Assembly (NCBI GenBank): GCA_037176705.1
Contig: CM073889.1
Span: 50,957,596-51,021,595 of the forward strand
DNA from: Molossus alvarezi
Lineage: Eukaryota; Chordata; Mammalia; Chiroptera; Molossidae
Length of the DNA stretch: 64,000 nt
Reading direction: 5' to 3'
Part shown: positions 26,103 to 37,576 of the stretch, piece after piece
Layout: each line of letters begins with the position of its first letter
Position numbering within the stretch: the stretch's first letter is position 1
Notes under the pieces: model-generated
What the model was told of the DNA's origin: nothing
The model's input: only the letters and a program-made list of their open reading frames with translations
Database searches by the model: none
Translations under genes and position numbers: made by a program

Positions 26103-26672
26103 TGTATTTTCATTTGGTGCTCTAAATAGGTGTTTTTTCTACCTTGTCTTCGAACTTGCTGACCCACTCTTCAGCTTCTTCTAATCCACCAATGAATACT
26201 TCCAAGGTATTTGTTTATAAAGCTATGCCAATCTTCATTTCCACTTGATTTTTATTTGTAGTTTCTACTTCCTTTTTTTTAGATTGGTATTGTTCCCATT
26301 GAGCTCTTTATAATTATCAATTCATTTTTTTTTAATTTTTACCAACTTGTTTGAGCACCCTTAAAATCATTGCTTTAAATTCTTTATCTGACAAACTGCT
26401 TGCCTCCACTTCATGCAGCTTTTTTTCTCCTGGTTATTCGTCCTTTTCTTTCATTTGAGGGTTCTTCCTTTGTCTCATTATTTAGGCAGTAGTTCAGGGC
26501 TGGGTAAGTTGTTGTGCCACATAGGCAGGTCAGTGTGTATCAGATAAAAGTGCTATGCCTCCCAGTCTTGGTGTGGTGGCCTTCTTGTGGGACCTAATGG
26601 AGTAGCCTCCTTAATCTTCTGAGCTGGATACTCTAGGAATAACCCTTGTGGGGGTTATGTGGGCTCTTCTGT
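23521..26672 (-). mobile_element. Old L1, part 1: RT core to 5'UTR
   Basis: This minus-strand element is more diverged than 6537-12309 but collinear with it. It holds RT ('gttgaggattttggcatttg'), endonuclease (about 25465-24600; frame 25244-25465 reads MATNKYLLKVTLNVNGLSTP), ORF1 (about 26440-25500) and the start of the 5'UTR (26440-26672). The 5'UTR continues at 30895 and probably at 35273, because two younger L1s inserted into it. Confidence 0.82.
26060..26104. repeat. (TTTA)n simple repeat
   Basis: About eleven 'attt' units sit inside the old ORF1 region. Confidence 0.92.
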
Positions 26673-26683
26673 TGAATTTGCAT
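26673..26683. repeat. TSD, left copy, of the 26684-30883 L1
   Basis: 'tgaatttgcat' is repeated perfectly at 30884-30894. The sequence on both sides is old L1 5'UTR. Confidence 0.9.
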
Positions 26684-29429
26684 TGTTAAAAAAAATTTTA
26701 TTTATTTATTTTTGTTACAGATATTTCTCCTTTTTTAACCCATTGGCACCCCCATCCCCACCACACCCCCGCCTCATTCCTGGCTCAGTTGTCCATGTCC
26801 ATTAGTCATGCATACATGCATATAAGTTCTGTGGTTTATCTCTTCCCACCCACCCCCCTCTTCTGAGGGATGTCAGTCTGTGCCCTACTTCCATGTTTCT
26901 GGGTCTACCGTATTCCTCAGACTGTTATGTTCATTATATTCCGTGCATAAGTGAGATCATGTGGTATTTGTCTTTTTCTGCTTGGCTTATTTCACTTAGA
27001 ATAATACTTTCCAGGTCCCTCCATGTCGGCTCAAAGGATAAGAGAACTTTCTTTTTTACAGCTATATAGTACTCCATTGTGTATATGCACCACAGCTTTT
27101 TTATCCATTCGTCTACTGATGAACACATGGGCTGTTTCCAGATCTTAGCTATTGTAAATAGTGCTGCTACAGACATGGGGGTACTTATATTCTTCCTGAT
27201 TGGTGCTTCAGGCTTCTTAGGGTATATTCCTAGAAGTGGGATCACTGGGTCAAATGGAAGTTCATTTTTAATTTTTTGAGGAAACACCATATTGTTTTCC
27301 ATAGTTGCTGCACCAGTCTGCATTCCCACCAGCAGGGTATTAGAGTCCACTTTTCTCCACACCCTTGCCAACACTTGTTTGATGATTTGTTGATGGCAGC
27401 CATTCTGACAGGTGTGATGTGATACCTCATTGTTTTTTTAATTTGCATCTCTCTGATGATTAGTGATGTTGAGCATTTCTTTATATGTCTCTTGGCCATT
27501 TGTATGTCCTGTTTGGAGAGGAGTCTATTTAGCTCCTCTGACCATTTTTTAATTGAGTTCTTTGTCTTCCTTTTGTGGAGTTGTATGAGCACTCTATATA
27601 TATTGGAAATTAACCCCTTATCTGATACATCATTGGCAATTATGTTCTCCCATATAGTGGGTTGCCTTTCCATTTTGATGATTGTTTCTTTTGCTGTGCA
27701 GAAGCTTTTTAGTTTGATGAAGTCCCATGTGTTCATTTTTTCCTTTGTTTCTGTTGCCTTAGGTGATGTATTAGTGAAAATTCTGCTCCATATTATGTTT
27801 GAAATTTTGTTGCCTACATTTTCTTCAAGAATTGTTGTGGATTCACGGGTCACATTTAAGTCTTTTATCCATTTTGAGTTTATTTTTGTGTGTGGTGTAA
27901 GTTGATGCTCTAGATTCATTGTTTTGCATGTAGCTGTCCAATTTTCCCAAAACCAATTGGTAAAGAGGCTGTCTTTACTCTACTGTATGCTCTTGCCACC
28001 TTTGTCAAATATTAATTTAGCATATTGTTTTGTGTCCATTTCTGGGTTTTCACCTCTGTTCCACTGGTCTATCTGCCTGTTCTTGTGCCAGTAAGTCTTC
28101 CTTCTTCTTGAATTTTTTGAAATAGATTGAGGAGAATGGATGTTAGTTCTTTTTTGAATGTTCAGTAAAACTCCCCCATGAAACCACCTGGACCTGGGTT
28201 TTTGTTTCCTGGGAGAGTCTCGATAACCTCTTCAATTTCCTTAGTGGTTATTGGTCTGTTCAAGTTTTCTATTTCTTCCCGGTCCAGTTTTGGGAGACTG
28301 TGTGTTTCTAGAAATTTGTCCATTTCGCTTAGATTGTCAAATTTGTTGCCATATAGTTGTTCATAGTAGTTGTTAACGATCTTTTGTATTTCTGTGGTAT
28401 TGGTTGTTACTTCTCCTCTTTCATTTCTGATTTTGTGTATTTGGGTTCTCTTTGTTTCTTGATGAGTCTAGATAAGGGTCCATCGATCTTGTTTATCTTT
28501 TCGAAAAACCAGCTCTTTGTTTCATTGATCCTTTGAATTGTTTTTTTTGGTCTCTATGTCATTTTTTTTCCTGCTCTGATCTTTACTATTTCCTTCCTTC
28601 TACTTGCTCTGGGGTTTTCTTTTTGTTTGCTTTCTAATTCTTCAAATTGTGAGGTTGGAGAGTGAATTCAAAATTTTTCTTGTTTCTTGAGGTAGGCCTG
28701 TAGTGCTATGAACTTCCCTCTCAGAACTGCTTTCGCTGCATCCCATAGATTTTGTGTTGTTGTGTCTTCACTTTCATTGGTTTCCAGGAAGTTTTTAATT
28801 TCTTCCTTGATCTCCTCGGTGACCCATTCATTGTTTAATAACATGCTATTTAGCCTCCATGTGTTGAAATGTCTTTGCATGTTCTTGTTGCAATTGATTT
28901 CTAGTTTCATGCCATTGTGATCTGAGAAGATGCTTGATATGATTTCAATCTTCTTGAACTCGTAGAGATTTAGTTTGTGTCCTATCATGTGGTCTATCTT
29001 TGAGAATGTCCCAGCCTAGCTGGGTAGAGTAGTTTTGGATTCAGATTTTTGTTTTTCATGACTTTGATTACTTCATGCCATTCCCTTCTGGCCTGTAGTG
29101 TCTCTTGTGAGAAGTCAGCTGAGAGCCTTATGGGGTTTCCTTTGTAGGTAACCTGTTGCTTATCTCTTGCTGCTTTTAGGATTCTCTCTTTGTCTTTAAT
29201 TTGTGGTGTTTTAATTACTATGTGTCTTGGTGTGGGCCTGTTTGGGTTCTTCTTACTTGGGACTCTCTGTGCTTCTTGAACTTGATGCCTTCTTCCTTCA
29301 CCAAATTAGGGAAGTTTTCTGTCACTATTTTTTTGAATATATTCTCTATCCCTTGCTCATTTTCTTCTTCTTCGGGGACTCCTATGATGCAAATATTATT
29401 ACGTTTCCAGTTGTCCCACAGTTCTCTTA

Positions 29430-29448
29430 AGCTGTCTTCCTGTTTTTT
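29430..29448. repeat. TSD, left copy, of Ves SINE
   Basis: 'agctgtcttcctgtttttt' is perfect over 19 bases with 29702-29720. Confidence 0.93.
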
Positions 29449-29701
29449 TTTTTGTTTTTTTTTTTTTATCCTCACCCGAGGACATTTTTCCATTCTTTGT
29501 TCAGATAGAGTGGGATGGAGAGAGAGGAACAGAGAGAGAGAGAAACATCGACGTGAAGGGACACATCGAGTGGTTGCCACCCGCACAACCAACCAGGGCC
29601 GGGGACAAACTGCAACCGAGGTACATGCCCTTAGCGGGAACCGAACCCGGGTCTCTCCGGACTGCAGGCCAATGCTCTAACCGCTGAGCCAAACCGGCCA
29701 G
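29449..29701 (-). mobile_element. Ves SINE inserted in L1 ORF1
   Basis: Read on the minus strand: head 'ctggccggtttggctcagcg', B-box-like 'gggttcggttcccgct' (complement of 29633-29648), body, CT-rich stretch, terminal hairpin tcctcgggtgagga (complement of 29469-29482), then the A-rich tail. The 19-bp perfect TSD suggests a fairly young insertion. Antisense frames through it are non-genic. Confidence 0.95.
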
Positions 29702-30883
29702 AGCTGTCTTCCTGTTTTTTAATGTTTCTTTTTTTCCTTTTGGTTTTCTGATTGGTTCATTTTTTCTACCCTGTCTTCTAATTCACTGATCCGGTCCTCA
29801 GCTTCCTCTCTCTGCTTTTTAACCCTTCAAATGTGTTTTTCACTTCTGATATGTCATTTTTTATCTCTTCTTGATGATTTTTAATTTCCAGTAGGCTTAT
29901 TTTCAGTGTCTCTACGTCCTTACTCATGCTGTTCAGCTTCCTGAAGATCATGGCTGTGAATTCTTGCTCTGTTCATTTGCCTAACTGCTCCACATTGATC
30001 TCATCTTCAGTGGAGGTCTCTTGCTCTTTCATTTGGCTTCTGTTTCTGTGTTTCACCATTTTGGCTATCACTGTTGGCATTGGAGCCTGTCAAATTGTCC
30101 CTGTGGGTGTTGGTGTTCTGCTGTTTGTGGCTCCCTCTCCTGTGTTTAGATGAGTGAGAAAGTACCCACGTAAAACACCACTGTCAATTCTTACTTTCCT
30201 GGTTAAAGTTGCTAACCCAGGAAAGGTACTGTCATTCTCTAGCTTTTTGCCTGGAGGCTAGCAGTCGACTTTACTTGATGAGTTTTGGGCTGTCAGTTGA
30301 TTGAAAAACTCCCTCAGGTGCTCAACATAGGGGATTTTTCGAGGGTGGAGCAGATGATGGTTGTTAATGAGCTTCAATTAGCACTTCAATGGCCCACAGG
30401 GTGGGGTTGGATCTCAGAGGGAGGAGCTGCTGCCTCTCCCCAGAGCCCTGGGAAGGAGCAATATGGCCACCGTTCTGCGTGGCTGCACTCAGCAAAAGCT
30501 CTGAGCGCCCTCCAAATCCCGAGTGTCCCGACACAGTTTCAGTCCAGTCTGCTCTCCCTCTGCCAGAGCCCAACATGAGTGGCTGCGGCTTTTTTAGCCT
30601 CTCTCCCAGCTCTGCGCTGTGGAGCCGCATGGGAGTGTGACCCGAGGGAGCTGCTCCCAGCTAAGGCTGCTGCCAAGCTGCTGACCGTGGGCTCCCAGCC
30701 CCCGTCTCGCACCTTCGCAAGCCTACCAGGATGGAGTCAGTGTCCCTGGTTATATGGTCCTCACAAGCTGCTTTTCTGTTGGTTTTTCCCATAGTTTTGT
30801 CTGTGTTTTAGTTGTAATTCCAGTTTGGTTCTGGGAGACGGTCTGTGTAGCTTTCGTTCACTCCACCACTATTTTGGAATCTC

Positions 30884-30894
30884 TGAATTTGCAT
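30884..30894. repeat. TSD, right copy, of the 26684-30883 L1
   Basis: Second copy of 'tgaatttgcat'. The old L1 5'UTR resumes with 'cttgattgctgttgtctg'. Confidence 0.9.
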
Positions 30895-31138
30895 CTTGAT
30901 TGCTGTTGTCTGTTTGTGGGTGGGCTCAGTCCTTAGCTTAACTATGAGTCTCATCCCCAACCCTGTTGACCATGTCATGACAACAATTAAATAGGTGTTG
31001 ACAAAGAAAATCAAAACAATAAGACCAAACCAAAAATACACCCCCCAAAAAATATCAGCTTCAACAATAAAAGCAACCACCTCAACAAAAAGATTATATG
31101 ACAATCAGACAAACAAAAAACATACTCACCCCCCCCCT

Positions 31139-31161
31139 CACACACACACACACACACACAA
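31139..31161. repeat. (CA)n microsatellite
   Basis: An uninterrupted CA run of about 11 units follows a C run. Confidence 0.92.
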
Positions 31162-31348
31162 ATAACACTAGAAGGTTTGGGATCAAAAGAATTATAAGAG
31201 GAGGAAATAAAAATAAATAAAAGTAAATAAGGCAATGCACAATCAGACTAAATAAAAAACAACCTAGGAGAAAACAAACAAACAAACATCAGCTTCAACA
31301 ATGGTAAAAGCCCCAGACGCAATAAAATTATTAAAAGACAAACTGAAC

Positions 31349-31372
31349 GAGAGAGAGAGAGAGAGAGAGAGA
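31349..31372. repeat. (GA)n microsatellite
   Basis: An uninterrupted GA run of about 12 units follows 'ctgaac'. Confidence 0.92.
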
Positions 31373-32503
31373 ATACTAGTAGTTGTGAGACTGAACAAAT
31401 TAAAAGAGGAAGGAAATAAATGTATATGAAAGTACAGAAGGCAAGGCAATAGCAGACCAAACCAAAGAGTATTTTAAACAAATATCAGCATCAACAATGA
31501 CAGTAGTACCTGCCTCAACTAAAAGCTTACAAAACAAATAAACAACCAGAAAACACATACAAAGAATACTGGAAGGTATAAGTCTAAAAGACTAGGGGAG
31601 GGAAAAAACAAAACAAAACAAAAAGAATATGAAAGCAAAGAAGGCAGAGACCAGAATTAGGGTAAGTATGAAAGATGAAAGGTTGAAAAAAATGACTGAA
31701 AAAATAATAATTTCTGAAGTTAGTAATGCTAAGTTGAATAAAATATGAACTAGAAAAGTAGAAAATGGGGAAAGAAAGAGAAAAAAAATTGAATTAAAAA
31801 TACCATAAACATCAAAATAACCATAACAACAATAAAAGTAACCTTGGATCTGCTCTTTATTGAGCTTGCTAGATTTTGCTGTGATGTTTTTGCATATGGC
31901 CCCTTTGGTCTGGGTCCCTGTCCTCTTGGGTAATTTTCTGGTGCAGGCCTATGTGAATTGCTCCTTGGCCTCCTGGCTGAAGTCCTGCAGGATGGTGTCC
32001 CAGGCAGTTCTATGGGCTTCCCTATTCCAGAGACTGAGTCACCTTCAGGGTTAACCACTTGTATAAATGTGTTCTGGTTTGCTTTCCCTTCCCCCATGAC
32101 ACTGGGATTTACAGGGTATCAGGTCCAGTCAAAATTGTTTACACAGAGTTGTGTTGGGGGTGGTTCCTATAGCTTACAGGAAGGCAGGCAGTCTCATCCT
32201 CTCTCTCCAATGCCTCAGTTGCTGGCACCCCCTGGATGCCACTCCAAGCAGTGAATAGAAAAAAAAGGGAGGGGTGGGAGGGTAAAGAAAAGAGAAAAAG
32301 TGGCCAAGGAAAATGGCGGCAGAGTGAATGGAAGCTACACAGACCATCTTCCAGGACCAAACTGGAATTACAACAAAAATAAAGACAAACTCTCAGGAAA
32401 AGGCAACAGAAAAGCAGCTTGGAGGACCACATAACCAGAGACACTGACTCAATCCTGGTAGGCTTGTGAAGACCCGAGATGTGGCGGGAGCCCATGGTCC
32501 ACA

Positions 32504-32690
32504 GCAGCCTGGGCTGGGAGCTGCAGCAGCCTCGGCTGGGACCTGTGTCCTCGGCCTGAAGCTGCGTCCTCAGCTGGGAGATGCAATGGCCTTGACTGGG
32601 AGCTGCGCCCTCAGCTAGGAACTACGCCATCGGCTGGGAGCTGCCGCAGCCTTGGCCAGGAGCAGCGCCCTAAGCTGGGAGTGGCTCCTA
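32504..32690. repeat. GC-rich minisatellite in L1 5'UTR
   Basis: About nine imperfect units of 19-22 bases follow the pattern 'cctcggctgggagctgcgc', for example near 32526, 32567, 32609 and 32628. Other L1 5'UTRs in the window do not have this array. Confidence 0.8.
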
Positions 32691-33758
32691 AGCTGAGACT
32701 GACGCCTTCCAGTTAAAGTCCCAAGTGACTCCACAGCTCAGAGCCGGGACACAGGCTAAATTAGCAGCAGCCACTCACCTTGGGCTCCGGCAAAGGGAGG
32801 GCAGACTGGACTGAAACTGTGTGGGGGCACTCAGGATTTGGAGGGCACTCACAGCTTTTGCTCAGTTACAGCCACAAAGAATGTGGTCATTGTACTCCTT
32901 CCCAGGGCCCTGGGGAGAGGCGGTGGCCGCTCCTTCAGAGATTCAACCACACCTGCTGGCCATTGAAAAGCTAATTGAGGCCCATTAATAACCAGCATCT
33001 GCCCCACCCTCAAAAAATACTCTTCCACAGAGGACCTGAGGGAGTTTTTCATTCAACTCAGAAACCAAGGTTCTTCAGGTGATCTCTACTAATAGACTTC
33101 AGGCAAAAAAAGCTAGAGGATAACTACCATTCCCTGGGCTAGCAACTCTAACCAGGAAAGGAAGACTTGACAGTGGTGTTTAATGTGGGTCCTCCCTGCC
33201 TCATCCAAACCCAGGAGAGGGAACCACAAACATCAGAATACCAACACACACAGGGAAAATCTGGCAGGCTCCCAAGCACACTGTGGAAGCCAAAATGGTG
33301 CAACACAAAAACAAAAGCCAAATGAAAGAACAAGAGACCTCTACCGAAGAGGACATAAATGAGGTGCAGTTAAGCAAGTTAACAGAACTAGAATTCAGAG
33401 CCATGATCTTGAGGAAGCTTGACAGCATGTGTAAGGACATGAGCACAACGAGTAAAGACATAGAAATGTTGAAAATTAAAAACCACCAAGAAGAAATAAA
33501 GAATGACATACCAGAAATAAAAAACACATTAGAAAGTCTAAATAGCTGAGTAGAGGAAGCTGATGACCAGATCAGTGAATTAGAAGATAGGGTAGAAAAA
33601 ATCAACCAATCAGAAACCAAAAGGAAAAAATAATTAAAAAACAGTAAAACAGCATAAGAGAACTGTGAGACAACTGAAAACCTAATAATATTTGCAACAT
33701 AGGAGTCCCCAAAGAAGAAGAAAATGAGGAAGGGTTAGAGAATATATTTGAAGAAATA

Positions 33759-34358
33759 GTGCCAGAAAACTTCCCTAATTTGGTGAAGGAAGAAGGCACT
33801 CAAGTTCAACAAGAACAGAGAGCCCCAAGTAAGAAGAACCCAAACAAGCCCACACCAAGATACATAGTAATCAAAGTGCCAAATATTAAAGAAAAAGACA
33901 GAATCCTAAAAGCAGCAATAGTGAAGCAACAGGTTACCTACAAAGGAAACCCCATTAGGCTCTCAGCTGACTTCTCAACAGAAACACTACAGTCCAGAAG
34001 GGAATGGCATGAAGTAATCAAAGTCATGAAAAACAAAAATCTGAATCCAAAACTTACACCATACACAAGAATAAACTCAAAATGGATAAAAGGCTTAAAT
34101 GTGACTCATGAATCCATAAAAATCCTTGAAGAAACTGTAGGCAACATAATTTCAGTCATCATATGCAGCAAAAATTTCACTGATATTTCACCTAAGGCAA
34201 TGGAAACAAAAGAGAAAATGAACACATGGGACTACATCAAAATCAAAAGTTTCTACACAGTGACAGATACAATCGTTGAAATGGAAAGGCTACCCATTGT
34301 ATGGGAGAGCATAATTGCCAATGATATATCAGATAAAGTGTTCATTTCCAATATATAG
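33759..34358 (+). pseudogene. In-frame ORF1/ORF2 fusion frame inside a deleted L1
   Basis: A 199-codon frame joins ORF1 RNA-binding and C-terminal sequence (KEKDRILKAAIVKQQVTYKG, REWHEVIKVMKNKN) to the ORF2 C-terminal domain ([20 protein letters not shown]). The join lies at about 34052. There is no evidence that it is expressed; it lies downstream of a stop in ORF1. It is listed because it stays open across the deletion. Confidence 0.75.
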
Positions 34359-35272
34359 AGAGTGCTCATATAACTGAACAAATGAAGACAAAGAATGCAA
34401 CCAAAGAATGGGCAGAGGAACTAAATAGACATCTCTCCAAACAAGACATACAAATGGCTAAGAGACATATGAAAAAATGTTCAACATCACTAATCATCAG
34501 AGAAATGCAAATTAAAACAACAATGAGGTATCTCCTCACTCATGTCAGAATATCCGCCATCAACAAATCATCAAACAACAAGTGTTGATGAGGGTGTGGA
34601 GAAAAGGAGACTCTAGTACACTGCTGGTGGGAATGCAGACTGGTGCAGCCACTATAAAAAACAGTATGGTGTTACCTCAAAAAATTAAAAATTGAACTGC
34701 CATTTGATCCAGTGATCCCACTTCTAGGAATATACCCTAAGAAGCCTGAAACACCAATCAGAAAGAACATATGTTCATAGCATCAGTATTTACAATAGCT
34801 AATATCTGTAAACAGCCCACGTGTCCATCAGTAGACGAATGGATAAAAAAGCCGTGGTACATAAACACAATGGAGTACTATGCAGCTATAAGAAGAGAAG
34901 ATCTCTTATCCTTTGAAACGACATGGAGGGACCTGGAAAGTATTATCCTAAGTGAAACAAGCCAAACAGAGAAACAAAAGTATCATATGATCTTACTTAT
35001 TTGTGGAATATAATGAACATACAGTCCGAGGAATGGATAGTCCCAGAGACGTGGAAGTGGGGTACAGACTTTTAATCCCCAGAAGAGGGGATGGTGGGGG
35101 AGAGATAAACCACAGAACTTATATGCATGTATGCATGAACAATTGACATGGACAACAAAGCTGGTGACAGGGCAGGGAGGGAGGGGGAAGGGGGAATCAG
35201 AGGGGGGAAAAGGAGAAACATCTGTAACAAAAATAAATTAATTAATTTTAAATAAAAGAGAGAAAAAAATTT

Positions 35273-35890
35273 TTTTTGGCTCTTTAGTATTTCAGCAAAG
35301 CCAGCATATTCCGGTTGGGCTTCTGCCTAGGCTCCCTCCCAGCCAGATGTCTGGACCTTCAGCGTCATCAGTCCCTTCCTTTGTATTGCAGAATTCCAGC
35401 CCAGTGCCGTTCCACAGGGTGGAGTTTCTGTCCAGGATCCCACCTGGCCAGACAACCAAATCTTCAGTGCCATCAGACCCTGCCACTGCTGATTTCCAGC
35501 CCAGTGCTGTTCATGGGTTCGAGGGAGGAGCACTTCCTCTTCACTCAAGGTTGGGAGGGAAGCCCCATGTACTGTGTTGGCTCCCTTTTCCTTCTCTGTT
35601 ATTCTCATTTGTGGATCTCTATGTGGGGCCGAGTTGCCCCTCTCTCAGTGGGGCAGGAGCTGTACCCCTGCACTATCCCTCTGTCTTCCTAGACACTCTG
35701 TGCTACTGCACATGTTTACTCACCTGCTTTGTGTCTCCTCCTTTATCCTCTACATGCTCCTTGCTCACAGTATTTTCGATGAGCTATTTTTAGGTAATTT
35801 TTCAAGGTGAATGCTCTGCAGCTTAGCCTTAGGTCTGGTCCTGTTCTTGGAGCAAATGGGCAGAACTTTCTTAGCCTTCAGCCCTCTTGC
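35273..35890 (-). mobile_element. Probable old L1, part 3: distal 5'UTR with a 105-bp tandem repeat
   Basis: This GC-richer stretch resumes after the plus-strand L1. Two imperfect copies start at 35342 and 35447 ('gccaga' ... 'cttcag(c/t)g(t/c)catcag' ... 'ttccagcccagtgc(c/t)gtt'). Position and composition fit the upstream end of the old minus-strand L1, but this is inferred. Open frames at 35315-35793 are products of its GC-rich content and have no known domain. Confidence 0.5.
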
Positions 35891-36739
35891 CTCCCTTCCA
35901 TCAATATTTCTTGAAGTTGTGAGCAGGCAACACTACTACACAAGTGGCAAAAGTAAAAAATGAGTACACATAAACCTAACTTATGACTTTACTAAAATTA
36001 CTTTATATTTAAATTTTGTCAAAAATTTAAATCAAAATTAAAATAATAATACCATGAAGGAAAAAGAGAATAAAAATGGACAAACAAGAAACAGAAATAG
36101 CACCTTTTGGATATGTAGGTATATAGAACATCTCAGTATTCAAACTTATATGTGCACACAGAGCATCTAGTTGGCCTTCAGTGCTCTTAAATGCCAAGTA
36201 GCCACCAATAATTGTCTGACATTTTAAAACACCTCTTACCTGAAAAAAAAATTATACCTAAACTTATGAGTGAGGGGAGGAGGAAGGACTGGAATGAAGA
36301 GACAATGCAAGAAGTAGAAAAATATCTTTCAAGAAAGCAATATGAGGAATATTTTCAGAGAGAGAAGGAATAAATTTCTGAAACAAAAAACAAAAGATTG
36401 TGACAAAAGGACTGCGAGATAACAAAAAAGATTCTCAGAGGTCAAATATGATACACAAAATAAAATTCCATAGAAGTCTTGGAAGACTGTTGAGGAAAGC
36501 TCCCATAAAATATTAACATAAGGCCAGAGGTGGACAGTAGTATGAGAGAGAAAGAGAGAGATATTTGAAGAATTAATTCAGAGATTGAACATCAAGGCAT
36601 TTCAAATTGACATTTTAGAATCTGGGACATAAATGGTGGATACTTAAAAGTTTTTAGAGTGACAAAGCAGGTTAGAGTAGTGAGTGGGTTATAAGGAGGA
36701 CGCTAGACAGTTTGATGGGATTGAAAATGAGAAGAGTAT
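35891..36739. other. Unassigned A-rich sequence
   Basis: No exon or recognisable repeat was seen. It may be ancient L1 5' sequence, but I cannot support that. Confidence 0.4.
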
Positions 36740-37262
36740 GGGTTGATGTCTTCAGAAGTCTGAGAAAAAAATGATATCCATGTGGAATTTTATGCCTAGC
36801 CAAACTATCAACCAAGTGTGGTTGTAGTGGTGGTGGTGGTGGTGGTGGAAGTGGTTCTGGTATATGATCATTTCAGACATTCCAAGTATTACAAACATAT
36901 CATCACTAATAGTTCTCAGAGCTTTTCAGCAGCACGTGCTGCAAGGATGAGTTTTCCTGAGAAAAGATCTGAGGGAAAAAAATTATATCATAGAAAAAAA
37001 GCAGAAAAAATTATCAATGCATTTACAGGCATAACATCAAAGAGCAATCAGATTAAATTAGAGCAGAAGAATAACAGACCTCAGGAGTGTGGTCTCCAGG
37101 AAAATAAGAACTTGATAGGTTTATATCATATAATGAAAATAAAATGCATTGAGAGGCTATTGATGAGTGTGGTAAAGAAATTTAAAAATTTCATTAAGCA
37201 TATGATAAACTACAGTAATCAAGGCAAGAAGAGAAGAAGCAACACCAGTGTGCTTCGCTTAG
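36740..37262 (+). mobile_element. Ancient L1/HAL1-like ORF1-end fragment
   Basis: 'tgatatccatgtggaatttt', 'atgcctagccaaactatcaa', 'catttcagacattccaagta' and 'gatgagttttcctgagaaaa' follow the order of a well-known old L1/HAL1 ORF1 end. The 150-codon frame at 36818-37270 opens with Val codons from a GTG repeat and is not a gene. Confidence 0.5.
36821..36849. repeat. (GTG)n trinucleotide repeat
   Basis: A run of 'gtg' units within the ancient repeat. Confidence 0.9.
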
Positions 37263-37576
37263 TCAGATAATGAATTAACTAAATGCATTAGGAGGATAGA
37301 TAAAGGGAATACTGAAAGATGGGGGGTAAGCAGGGGTAGAAAAGTTATATAAGAAAGCAAATCATCATGCACCACAATTATTCAGTGATAAATAGTTGAT
37401 AAATTGATAAATTAAGAAATACGAAAGTATAACCTTATAAGAAATTGATAAATACCAGACAGATGAATTACAAAGAGGTATAGAATTATTCATGACACTG
37501 CTGTTGATAGTTCAGTTTAGAAAACTTTTGTACCATGTATTTTTCTTATCTTTTATTTTATTACTTTTGTTCTTAA
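37263..37576. other. Unassigned spacer
   Basis: AT-rich sequence with no gene signal. Confidence 0.4.

Larger units (their letters stand above)
26684..30883 (-). mobile_element. 5'-complete L1 with two internal deletions
   Basis: The tail and 3'UTR (26684-26935) lead into ORF2. The frame at 27242-27919 carries the C-terminal domain. At about 28094 the sequence jumps from the equivalent of about 7946 to 9064 of the full-length copy, removing the RT core. At about 29016 it jumps from the endonuclease to ORF1 (equivalent of about 9980 to 10727). ORF1 follows (split by a Ves SINE), then the 5'UTR and the intact 5' end 'agagattccaaaatagtggt'. Perfect 11-bp TSDs show that the shortened form sits in one insertion. 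Confidence 0.9.
31054..31680. repeat. Three degenerate tandem units (about 200-230 bp)
   Basis: Unit starts at 31054, 31288 and 31484 share 'atcagc(t/a)tcaacaat', a CA- or AAC-rich middle, 'actagaagg' or 'actggaagg' and 'ggaaataaa'. The spacings are 234 and 196 bases. They resemble promoter monomers of L1 5'UTRs. Confidence 0.7.
30895..32285 (-). mobile_element. Old L1, part 2: 5'UTR with tandem units
   Basis: This continues the 5'UTR cut at 26672. It holds A-rich diverged tandem units starting at 31054, 31288 and 31484 ('atcagcttcaacaat' or 'atcagcatcaacaat'), then a GC-richer segment (31840-32260) typical of an L1 5' region. CA and GA microsatellites grew inside the units. There is no open frame of interest. 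Confidence 0.7.
32300..35262 (+). mobile_element. 5'- and 3'-complete L1 lacking most of ORF2
   Basis: The 5' end at about 32300 has 'aaaatggcggcagagtgaat' and is followed by the 5'UTR with a GC-rich minisatellite (32504-32690). ORF1 starts at 33295 (MVQHKNKSQMKEQETSTEED) and is interrupted at 33549. At about 34052 ORF1 is joined to the ORF2 C-terminal domain, losing the spacer, endonuclease and RT. The 3'UTR and tail end at about 35262. The flanks share only a low-complexity 'aagagaaaaa' repeat (32289-32299 and about 35258-35268), so the TSD is weak. Confidence 0.87.

Noticed and set aside
29201..29692. Frames of 124-159 codons crossing L1 ORF1 and a SINE
   Set aside because: They are antisense or chimeric readings through a SINE inserted in ORF1, with a TSD at each SINE edge.
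31054..31680. Regularly spaced repeats as a CRISPR array
   Set aside because: Units are about 200 bases and degenerate, with no short identical repeats or uniform spacers, and the genome is mammalian.
35315..35793. Several overlapping frames of 78-148 codons on both strands
   Set aside because: They lie in a GC-rich L1 5'UTR-like region with tandem repeats. Long frames on both strands at once indicate composition, not coding.
36818..37270. 150-codon open frame starting with a run of Val
   Set aside because: The Val run comes from a GTG microsatellite and the rest follows an ancient L1-like repeat. No domain or splice evidence.
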